Shown here in pieces: positions 1 to 5,804 of a DNA stretch of 7,604 nucleotides; the stretch's first letter is position 1, and every line of letters starts with the position of its first letter. The notes beneath the pieces are model-generated. The model made no database searches and was not told the DNA's origin. It saw only the letters and a program-made list of their open reading frames with translations. Source of the DNA: Patescibacteria group bacterium (GTDB taxonomy: Bacteria; Patescibacteriota; JACMRA01); contig JAOZKL010000040.1 in the NCBI GenBank assembly GCA_029935375.1, forward strand, positions 1-7,604, written 5' to 3'. Made by a program: the position numbers and the translations under genes.

Positions 1-1
1 T

Positions 2-1786
2 TTGAATGGCGGGGATAAAGATTTTGAGGGGATTGTTACTAATTTAGAAAGGAGGCACAAGGAGACTACTAGCGATTCTTCTAGAAAAAGCATTGAGAGT
101 TATATGACAAAAAAAGCTTGCCCTCTTTGTAACGGAGATCGCCTACGTCAGGAAAGCTTATATGTATATATTGCAGAAAAGAATATTGCAGAGGTTTCAA
201 AAATGTCTATAGAAGATTGCTATGATCATTTTCAGAATATGCAAAGCGAAGAGTCTAAATCATTGAATAAGAATGACAAGCAAATTGCAAAAATGATATT
301 GAAAGAAGTTACAAACAGATTGAAATTTTTATTAGATGTTGGTCTTGGATATTTATCATTAGTTCGTGGTTCTAATACACTATCTGGTGGTGAGGCTCAG
401 AGGATTCGTCTTGCGACTCAGATTGGGTCTGGGCTAACTGGGGTGTTGTATATTTTAGATGAGCCATCTATTGGATTGCATCAAAGAGATAATACAAAGT
501 TGTTAGAAACTCTCAGAAATTTATGTGATATAGGAAACACAGTATTGGTAGTTGAGCATGATGAAGAGACAATTAGAGGGGCTGACTTTTTAGTTGATAT
601 TGGCCCAGGAGCTGGTCGTCATGGTGGATATATTGTAGCTACTGGTACACCACAAGAGGTTGAGCAAAACGACGCTTCTCCTACTGGAAGGTTTTTAGCT
701 GGAAAAGAAGATATTGCAATTCCTGTTGAACGAAGAACAGTTAAAGATGTTGATCCAAACCCAGAAGCAAAGGAATCAAAAAAATACGACAGATTTATAA
801 ATGTTATAGGTGCAAGTGGTAATAATCTTAAAAGCATTGACTTGAATATACCTCTTCGCAAATTTGTTTGTGTTTCAGGTGTTTCTGGATCTGGAAAATC
901 AACATTAGTTAATAATATACTTTCCAATGAATTGATGAATTATTTTTACGATTCTCGTCTTACAACTAGTGATTTTGATGAAATAATAGGACTTAATTAT
1001 ATTGATAAACCTATTATAATTGATCAAAGCGCTATTGGTAGAACACCTCGTAGCAATCCTGCTACATACACAGGTTTATTTACTCCTATTCGTGAGTTAT
1101 TTGCTAGTCAATCAGAGTCTAAGGCTAGGGGGTATGAACAGGGTAGGTTTAGCTTCAATGTAGAAGGTGGAAGATGTGAAACATGTCATGGAGATGGATC
1201 CATAAAAGTTGAAATGAATTTCTTACCAGATGTTTATGTTGAATGTGAAGACTGTAAAGGTAAGAGGTATAATCGTGAAACCTTGGAAATAGAATACAAT
1301 GGCAAAAATATTGCAGATGTGCTTGCGATGACTGTAAACGAAGCTCTTGGTTTTTTTCAAAATCATAAGTTAATTACTAGAAAATTACAAACACTTGACG
1401 ATGTTGGTCTTGGTTATGTTCATCTTGGGCAGAGTGCCACTACTTTGTCGGGTGGTGAAGCCCAACGTGTCAAACTTGCTACTGAGTTGTCCAAAGTTGG
1501 TACTGGAAACACTTTATATATTTTAGATGAGCCTACAACAGGTTTACACCCTATTGATGTAAAGAAGTTATTAGAGGTTTTACATCGTCTTGTTGACAAA
1601 GGAAACACTGTCCTTGTAATTGAGCACAATTTGGATGTTATAAAAACTGCAGATTGGATTGTAGATCTTGGGCCAGAAGGGGGTGATAAAGGAGGGGAGA
1701 TAGTTGCTGTTGGTACTCCAGAACAAGTTGCGAAGGTTTCTGGGTCTTATACTGGAAGATATCTTAAAGATATGTTAAATAGATAG
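2..1786 (+). CDS. uvrA: UvrABC excinuclease subunit A, C-terminal part (5' end outside window)
   Basis: UvrA is the damage-recognition ATPase of nucleotide excision repair; it dimerises and loads UvrB on lesions. The frame is open at the window edge, so the first codon (TTG) is internal. About 594 residues are present against roughly 940 in full-length UvrA. Fragment numbering: a zinc-binding CPLC at 40-43; ABC I signature LSGGEAQR at 127-134, Walker B LYILDEP at 149-155 and H-loop VVEHD at 183-187. ABC II then has Walker A GVSGSGKST at 293-301, a zinc module with CETC (392-395) and CEDC (415-418), signature LSGGEAQR at 482-489, Walker B LYILDEP at 505-511 and H-loop VIEH at 539-542. The C-terminus (TADWIVDLGPEGG then GRYLKDML) matches the usual UvrA end. 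It terminates in TAG and looks intact. No hairpin with a T-run follows, so its transcript end is unclear. Confidence 0.97.
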   Translation: MNGGDKDFEGIVTNLERRHKETTSDSSRKSIESYMTKKACPLCNGDRLRQESLYVYIAEKNIAEVSKMSIEDCYDHFQNMQSEESKSLNKNDKQIAKMILKEVTNRLKFLLDVGLGYLSLVRGSNTLSGGEAQRIRLATQIGSGLTGVLYILDEPSIGLHQRDNTKLLETLRNLCDIGNTVLVVEHDEETIRGADFLVDIGPGAGRHGGYIVATGTPQEVEQNDASPTGRFLAGKEDIAIPVERRTVKDVDPNPEAKESKKYDRFINVIGASGNNLKSIDLNIPLRKFVCVSGVSGSGKSTLVNNILSNELMNYFYDSRLTTSDFDEIIGLNYIDKPIIIDQSAIGRTPRSNPATYTGLFTPIRELFASQSESKARGYEQGRFSFNVEGGRCETCHGDGSIKVEMNFLPDVYVECEDCKGKRYNRETLEIEYNGKNIADVLAMTVNEALGFFQNHKLITRKLQTLDDVGLGYVHLGQSATTLSGGEAQRVKLATELSKVGTGNTLYILDEPTTGLHPIDVKKLLEVLHRLVDKGNTVLVIEHNLDVIKTADWIVDLGPEGGDKGGEIVAVGTPEQVAKVSGSYTGRYLKDMLNR

Positions 1787-1794
1787 TTGGGTTT

Positions 1795-1817
1795 TATTGT
1801 CATTCTGTTTGACAATA
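1795..1817. repeat. 8-bp perfect inverted repeat over the corA -35 box
   Basis: TATTGTCA (1795-1802) and TGACAATA (1810-1817) are exact reverse complements separated by 7 bp. The right arm covers most of the TTGACA -35 box at 1809-1814. Neither strand has a T-run after the stem, so a Rho-independent terminator for uvrA is unlikely. The position fits an operator for a dimeric repressor, but no regulator is identified and chance is possible. Confidence 0.5.
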
Positions 1818-1837
1818 CCTATATACTGTGTTATATA
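1809..1837 (+). promoter_or_regulatory. Sigma70-type extended -10 promoter for corA
   Basis: A perfect -35 TTGACA (1809-1814) is followed by a 17-bp spacer and the -10 TATATA (1832-1837). A TG at 1829-1830 gives an extended -10 (TGt). The predicted start near 1844 leaves a leader of about 26 nt that holds the Shine-Dalgarno of corA. The sequence shows the boxes; activity is inferred. Confidence 0.6.
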
Positions 1838-1860
1838 TTGAGGTATATAAATCAAAAAAT

Positions 1861-1868
1861 AGGAGAGG
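1861..1868 (+). promoter_or_regulatory. Strong Shine-Dalgarno fixing the corA start
   Basis: AGGAGAGG lies just ahead of the ATG at 1871; the AGGAG core (1861-1865) is 5 nt from it. It selects this ATG over the upstream in-frame TTG at 1787, which has no ribosome site and sits upstream of the predicted promoter. It is the only clear Shine-Dalgarno at a gene start in this window. Confidence 0.8.
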
Positions 1869-1870
1869 TT

Positions 1871-2761
1871 ATGCCATTTGAATACAAATTTATACAGGCT
1901 CTGGATGAGGACTTGAAAAAACAATTACAAAATAACTATAATATAGATGAGTTGGATATAGAGGATATTTATACAAATACTCAATTATCCAAAATAGAAC
2001 AGCGTTCTAATTACTTATATGTGTTTTTACAGTTTCCAGAGTACAATTCAACTCGTAGAAAATTTTCTATAAAGGAAGTTCACTGTCTCATATCTGATAA
2101 GTATTTATTAATTTTAGATAAACACAATTTTAAACATGTGCAACAGTTTGAATCTGTAAGAGAGGGAATTTTAGATTCTGAAGATGATTCATTTGCTACA
2201 TTTTATGAAATGTTAGATTTTATTTTAACGAGAATTTTTCGCGCTATAAATAAATTTCGTTTAGAAGTTAGTGAATTAGAGGCTAGTCTTTTTGATGCTG
2301 ATGTGGACACTGATCATACTGATTTGATTATGGAAATTCAGATAGTCAAAAGAAATCTTATTAATTTTATTAGTATCATATCTCCACTCAAATCTACAAT
2401 AACTGAGCTTCAGACTAAATATACCAAATTTATAGACAATAAAGGTGTTGAATTATTGGATGATAGTCTGGATAAGATAAAGAAAATGATAAATAATCTA
2501 AATAACTATAGACAACAAATGGACATGGTAACTGAAACAAATGAGGTGTTAATTGCTCATAATTCTAATGAAACTATCAAGAGGCTCACGTCAGTTAATC
2601 TCATTGCAATCATTCCTATGGCTGTGACTAGTTTTTTTGGTATGAATGTCTATTTCGGTTGGAACTCAGACAGTATAACACCGCTAATTATAATTATTTT
2701 TACTGTATTTGTGATGACATATCTGACATTATATTATTTTAAGAAGAAAAACTGGTTGTAA
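1871..2761 (+). CDS. corA: CorA-family Mg2+/divalent cation transporter
   Basis: CorA proteins are pentameric inner-membrane channels for Mg2+ (also Co2+ and Ni2+). The 296-residue protein has a soluble acidic N-terminal domain (about 1-120) and long helices rich in charged residues (about 120-235). Two C-terminal membrane segments follow (about 239-257 and 269-290). The hallmark GMN selectivity motif is at 257-259 (FFGMNV), at the end of the first membrane helix. The basic tail KKKNWL closely resembles the typical CorA end. It is slightly shorter than the E. coli protein (316). The start is set by the Shine-Dalgarno at 1861. It has its own promoter after uvrA, and the sortase-like gene begins 10 bp after its stop, suggesting co-transcription. 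The exact ion is not shown by the sequence. Identification is firm from GMN plus topology. Confidence 0.93.
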   Translation: MPFEYKFIQALDEDLKKQLQNNYNIDELDIEDIYTNTQLSKIEQRSNYLYVFLQFPEYNSTRRKFSIKEVHCLISDKYLLILDKHNFKHVQQFESVREGILDSEDDSFATFYEMLDFILTRIFRAINKFRLEVSELEASLFDADVDTDHTDLIMEIQIVKRNLINFISIISPLKSTITELQTKYTKFIDNKGVELLDDSLDKIKKMINNLNNYRQQMDMVTETNEVLIAHNSNETIKRLTSVNLIAIIPMAVTSFFGMNVYFGWNSDSITPLIIIIFTVFVMTYLTLYYFKKKNWL

Positions 2762-2771
2762 TATAGTTATT

Positions 2772-3554
2772 ATGCTCAAAAATTTCATTGCTTTTGTAAT
2801 ATTGTTTCTAGTTGTGCTTGATTGTATATTATTTTTTACATTGGTGTTGAGATATAATGATGAAAATACTTCTAAAGAAGATCAGTTTAATAGTGCTTGG
2901 ATAAAGATGAAGGCTATAGATAGCCCAGTTAAACTAACGCAAAAGCAGATTAATGATGATAAATTAGAGAAGATGCAGTATGACTTTCGCACTTCTGAGC
3001 TAAGTAGTATAATACCAATTCCTCAGGATTATAATACAACAAATTTGATTGTTTATGAGAGTTTAGACATAGAAGCTCCTATAAATTATTCTGTTATGGA
3101 AGATTTTTTTGAAACTTATAGAGACTCAGCAGTGATAAATTATTCCAAACTTGCCGATTTCAAAGCAATACAAGATCTGATGATTAAAGGGTCTGTTCAT
3201 TATGCATTTACCCCAATGCCGGGAGAAATTGGTAATTCATACTTTGTTGGACATAGTAGCGATCCATTGGGTGGAGGTGGAGAGTTTGTTGATATTTTCC
3301 GTAACTTGGAAGATTCTGGCAAAATTGGAGATGTTTTTGTGATATATGATAACTATGGCAGAAAATTGCCATTTCGTGTGTATGAAGCCAAAAGGATAAG
3401 TTCCAACTCTCCAGATATCGCATATTTTACTGAAAAAGATAGACGGGTAGTTACACTTCAAACTAGTGTTGATGATACATCACAGCGCTGGATAGTTAGA
3501 GGTGAGCTTATATGGTATGATTTTGAAAACTTATTAAAAGAATCTAAACAGTAA
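2772..3554 (+). CDS. Sortase-like membrane-anchored protein with Ser in place of catalytic Cys
   Basis: The family consists of Cys transpeptidases that attach surface proteins to the envelope or polymerise pili. The 260-residue protein has one N-terminal membrane anchor (about 3-26), a linker, and a sortase fold from about residue 90. Visible family landmarks are IEAPI (100-104), a G-V-H-Y stretch at 140-144, PGEIGN (150-155) and VGHSS (159-163) with the catalytic His161. Next come VVTLQTS (226-232) and QRWIVRGEL (238-246) with the probable catalytic Arg239. The position that is Cys in the family's TLxTC motif is Ser232, encoded by AGT at 3465-3467. The protein may therefore be a non-catalytic sortase homologue or a Ser variant. 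It is otherwise full length and undisturbed. It lies 10 bp after corA, has no Shine-Dalgarno, and is probably read from the corA promoter. No LPxTG-like substrate lies in the window. Confidence 0.88.
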   Translation: MLKNFIAFVILFLVVLDCILFFTLVLRYNDENTSKEDQFNSAWIKMKAIDSPVKLTQKQINDDKLEKMQYDFRTSELSSIIPIPQDYNTTNLIVYESLDIEAPINYSVMEDFFETYRDSAVINYSKLADFKAIQDLMIKGSVHYAFTPMPGEIGNSYFVGHSSDPLGGGGEFVDIFRNLEDSGKIGDVFVIYDNYGRKLPFRVYEAKRISSNSPDIAYFTEKDRRVVTLQTSVDDTSQRWIVRGELIWYDFENLLKESKQ

Positions 3555-3587
3555 TAATTCCCTTTCTTTTTTAAATAGTTTTTTTTA

Positions 3588-3616
3588 TTGACAAATACAA
3601 TTAATTTTGGAATAAT
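3588..3616 (+). promoter_or_regulatory. Extended -10 promoter for the DUF502 gene, leaderless geometry
   Basis: -35 TTGACA (3588-3593), a 17-bp spacer and -10 AATAAT (3611-3616, five of six consensus bases) with TG at 3608-3609. A start 6-8 nt after the -10 falls at about 3622-3625, next to or on the ATG at 3625. There is no Shine-Dalgarno, so the mRNA is predicted to be leaderless or almost so. Confidence 0.7.
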
Positions 3617-3624
3617 ATTCTTAT

Positions 3625-4224
3625 ATGAATAAGAAAAAGATTAAACAATTGAAAAACGCCATTTCTACTGCTGTTCTTGGTGGATTGGTTGTAATATTAC
3701 CTTCTGCTTTATTGGTTACTGTTTTTAATTGGCTTTATGAAAAAGTTACTTTACTCATCTCTCCAATAACAAAAATGTTTTGGGCAGACCCTGGGTTTTT
3801 GGCCAATATATTAACTGTTTTAATAATATTAACCGTTAGTTTTATGTTAGGCGTTGTAGTTAAAACTCGCTCTGGTAACTTTTTTTATAATATAATTGAT
3901 AAAGGATTTTTATCTAAAATACCTGGATATTCTCTAATAAGAGATATAGTATTGCAATTTATAGGAAAGAAGAAGAATTCATTTTCTGCTGTTGCTTTGG
4001 TTAATATATTTAACAACAGTACTAGAATGACAGGTTTTGTTACAGATAGAAGCACTAGCGGTATAGTTACAGTGTTTGTACCAACTGGTCCAAATCCCAC
4101 CTCTGGTAATATTTATCATTTACCGGCTGATAAGGTTAAAGAGTTGAAGTGTAGTGTAGATGTGGCTATGAAATCTATAATAGCTTGTGGAGGAGGGACA
4201 TCCGGTTTTATAGATAAGGTGTAG
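3625..4224 (+). CDS. DUF502 family membrane protein
   Basis: DUF502 proteins are widespread bacterial membrane proteins related to plant COV/LCV proteins; their biochemical role is not established. The 199-residue protein begins with a basic stretch (MNKKKIKQLK). Two membrane segments follow at about 12-36 (GGLVVILPSALLV) and 55-75 (ANILTVLIILTVSFMLGVVV). Family landmarks are IPGYSLIRDIVLQF (98-111), TGFVT (136-140) and VFVPTGPNPTSG (150-161). The C-terminal helix is followed by ACGGG. Length is normal for the family. It has its own promoter and terminator, so it is a single-gene unit although it follows the sortase-like gene by only 70 bp. The ATG at 3625 is the natural start because it precedes the basic stretch before the first membrane helix. 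It has no Shine-Dalgarno and is likely translated from a leaderless mRNA. Confidence 0.9.
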   Translation: MNKKKIKQLKNAISTAVLGGLVVILPSALLVTVFNWLYEKVTLLISPITKMFWADPGFLANILTVLIILTVSFMLGVVVKTRSGNFFYNIIDKGFLSKIPGYSLIRDIVLQFIGKKKNSFSAVALVNIFNNSTRMTGFVTDRSTSGIVTVFVPTGPNPTSGNIYHLPADKVKELKCSVDVAMKSIIACGGGTSGFIDKV

Positions 4225-4241
4225 TTTTTTACTACTTTTTT
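4221..4241 (+). terminator. Rho-independent terminator folding over the DUF502 stop codon
   Basis: GTAGT (4221-4225) pairs with ACTAC (4231-4235) around a T5 loop, followed by six T (4236-4241). The left arm contains the TAG stop (4222-4224). The stem is short (5 bp), so it is a modest terminator that may be helped by the next hairpin at 4256. Confidence 0.5.
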
Positions 4242-4245
4242 GCAC

Positions 4246-4269
4246 AAAAAAATATCCTCAGAAATGAGG
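4246..4269 (-). terminator. Terminator for tRNA-Val, possibly acting in both directions
   Basis: On the reverse strand CCTCA, loop TTTC, TGAGG is followed by ATA and seven T (down to 4246), a standard short terminator 20 nt after the tRNA CCA. On the forward strand the same stem has a GAAA loop and is followed by GTTGTTTTC, a weaker backup for the DUF502 transcript. Confidence 0.6.
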
Positions 4270-4288
4270 GTTGTTTTCATAATTAAAA

Positions 4289-4363
4289 TGGTGGGCGATA
4301 AGAGATTTGAACTCCTGACCTTCTCGGTGTAAACGAGCTGCGCTACCACTGCGCCAATCGCCC
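4289..4363 (-). tRNA. tRNA-Val (anticodon UAC), CCA encoded
   Basis: Read on the reverse strand, the acceptor stem GGGCGAT (4363-4357) pairs fully with ATCGCCC (4299-4293). The D arm is GCGC/GCGC with loop AGTGGTA. The anticodon stem pairs CTCG with CGAG and has a G.A mismatch at its outer pair. The loop TTTACAC gives anticodon TAC (UAC, valine) with A37. The T arm is AGGAG/CTCTT with loop TTCAAAT, one wobble pair. The discriminator is A and CCA is encoded (4291-4289), for a total of 75 nt. The fold is complete with a normal short variable region. It stands alone, antisense to its neighbours, with its own promoter and terminator. Confidence 0.95.
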
Positions 4364-4379
4364 AGTACGATCAGAAAAG

Positions 4380-4408
4380 ATTAAGTAACATTTTTTGTAT
4401 TCTGTCAA
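4380..4408 (-). promoter_or_regulatory. Sigma70-type promoter for tRNA-Val
   Basis: On the reverse strand a perfect TTGACA (4408-4403), a 17-bp spacer and CTTAAT (4385-4380, four of six consensus bases). The predicted start lies about 10 nt ahead of the mature tRNA 5' end at 4363. Confidence 0.6.
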
Positions 4409-4447
4409 GAGTTATTTTCTTAAAGTAATATATTTGAAACCAGTCTA

Positions 4448-4476
4448 TTGACAATATTAGTTATATTAAGCACTCT
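4448..4476 (+). promoter_or_regulatory. Candidate promoter for ftsW (good -35, weak -10)
   Basis: TTGACA at 4448-4453 sits 36 bp before the ATG at 4484, almost the same geometry as the DUF502 promoter (37 bp). At 17 bp spacing the -10 reads CACTCT, which keeps only the A at position 2 and the T at position 6. No extended TG is present. A start here would give a leaderless ftsW mRNA. The call rests mainly on the -35 and its position. Confidence 0.35.
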
Positions 4477-4483
4477 TTTTTGG

Positions 4484-5797
4484 ATGAATGGCAAATCATA
4501 CAGAAATATTTTTAAGAGATTTTCAAAAAATAATTATGATTGGAAATTACTATTGGTTGTGGCAATTTTAGTTTTAGGGGGGCTTGCTTTTTTTGCCAGT
4601 AGTCTGGATTCCAGTGTTTCTAGTGGCTTTCTTAGAAATTTTTTAAAACAATTTTTGTTTGGTGTTTGGCTTGGTTCTGTCATAGCATATATATTAGCGA
4701 GGACTGATTATCATCAACTTTTCAAATACCGCAGATGGATTATTTTTGCAACCCTTTCATCTTTATTGATAATATTCTTCCCCATGCTGATGGCGGCTGG
4801 CTGGGGGGTTATAAATGGCGCTGGTGCGCGTGCTACACAGATTGCTTGGGCAGATAGTTTGGGGTTTTTGTATCAAGCCAATAGCGCTGTTAGATGGATA
4901 AGTGTTTTTGGAATAACAAATCTTCAGCCTAGTGAGTTTGCAAAAATTGGATTGCTTATCTATTTTGCTTCTTTTTTAAATCAGAAAAAGTTTAATTGGT
5001 TAGACTATAAGAAACCCTTATGGGCTTTTATTTTGGTTAGTATTTCTATTGTATTTCAACCAGATTTAGGCAGTGTTATAGTTATCTCGCTATCTATTTT
5101 AGCAGCGATGTTTGTAGCAAAAGTTCCTTTGAAGGTGATTTCTATAATTATGGGTATTATGATACTTTTTGGTTCTGTTGCTATTGTATCGACTCCCTAT
5201 CGTATGAAAAGGATAGAAACTTGGGTTGCTGAAAAAGTATGTGATAGTGGCAAGAAGGATGGAGTTTTATGTTCCAACGTAAGTATTCGTAGTGTGAATA
5301 AAGATGATACATTGCAAGTGAATAAAATAAAAGCTGCGATTTCAAATGGTGGGATATGGGGAGTTGGTTATGGCAATAGTGATATGAAAAAAAACATTCC
5401 TGAAGTTACAACTGATGGTATAATAGGGGTTGTGGGTGAAGAAATGGGTTATGTTATCACAGCTTTTTTTCTATTCTTATATGTATATTTTTTCTGGAGA
5501 GCTATGCAGATTGCTAAGTATGCACCGGACAAGGGAGGCAAAGCGTTGGCAGCTGGGATTGGTTTTTGGATAGTATTTCAAGCCTTTTGGAATGTTGGTG
5601 GGATGATTGGGACGCTTCCTATGAAAGGTATTCCCCTGCCTTTTGTTTCAGAAGGAGGGTCGGCCATGTTGGTAAATATTGCAGCTGTTGGAATATTAAT
5701 GAACATTTCTAGTAAAGCTGAGATTCCAAAAAAGTTGCCAAAACAGAAAAAGTCTGCAATAAAAACAAAAGTTAATAGAAGAAAAATTCACTATTAG
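4484..5797 (+). CDS. ftsW: SEDS-family peptidoglycan glycosyltransferase, FtsW-like
   Basis: FtsW/RodA proteins are polytopic membrane glycosyltransferases that polymerise lipid II, in division (FtsW) or elongation (RodA). The 437-residue protein has about ten membrane segments; the first follows a basic N-terminus, at about 19-40. Landmarks: AVRWI (135-139), QPSEFAK (148-154), QPDLGS (192-197), GVGYGNS (293-299), GVVGEEMGY (315-323) and PLPFVSEGGSAMLVN (384-398). GVGYGNS favours FtsW over RodA. The tail is basic (KKLPKQKKS onward). The ATG at 4484 is preferred; an in-frame TTG at 4448 coincides with the -35 box. Odd points: extra residues before AVRWI, a divergent extracellular loop (about 245-290) with Cys253 and Cys263 and no clear DPxGxGYQ, and Glu in place of the usual Tyr in SYGGS. 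mnmA follows after 7 bp, so the two are probably co-transcribed. Confidence 0.88.
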   Translation: MNGKSYRNIFKRFSKNNYDWKLLLVVAILVLGGLAFFASSLDSSVSSGFLRNFLKQFLFGVWLGSVIAYILARTDYHQLFKYRRWIIFATLSSLLIIFFPMLMAAGWGVINGAGARATQIAWADSLGFLYQANSAVRWISVFGITNLQPSEFAKIGLLIYFASFLNQKKFNWLDYKKPLWAFILVSISIVFQPDLGSVIVISLSILAAMFVAKVPLKVISIIMGIMILFGSVAIVSTPYRMKRIETWVAEKVCDSGKKDGVLCSNVSIRSVNKDDTLQVNKIKAAISNGGIWGVGYGNSDMKKNIPEVTTDGIIGVVGEEMGYVITAFFLFLYVYFFWRAMQIAKYAPDKGGKALAAGIGFWIVFQAFWNVGGMIGTLPMKGIPLPFVSEGGSAMLVNIAAVGILMNISSKAEIPKKLPKQKKSAIKTKVNRRKIHY

Positions 5798-5804
5798 AAT
5801 AAAT

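Noticed and set aside
619..927. Reverse-strand open frame inside uvrA, and similar ones at 1420-1629, 3208-3461, 3885-4100 and 4116-4349
   Set aside because: They are antisense to well-supported genes (the last also overlaps the tRNA), have no family motifs, and are shadows of real coding sequence.
1795..1817. Inverted repeat as uvrA terminator
   Set aside because: No T-run follows on either strand and it overlaps a -35 box.
1787..1870. N-terminal extension of CorA from an in-frame TTG at 1787
   Set aside because: It would place the promoter and the strong Shine-Dalgarno inside the coding region; the ATG at 1871 gives a normal CorA N-terminus.
3555..3587. Terminator after the sortase-like gene
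   Set aside because: The stretch has T-runs but no stem of convincing length.
4448..4483. TTG start for the FtsW-like protein
   Set aside because: The TTG is part of a TTGACA box, has no ribosome site, and the ATG at 4484 gives the usual basic N-terminus before the first membrane helix.
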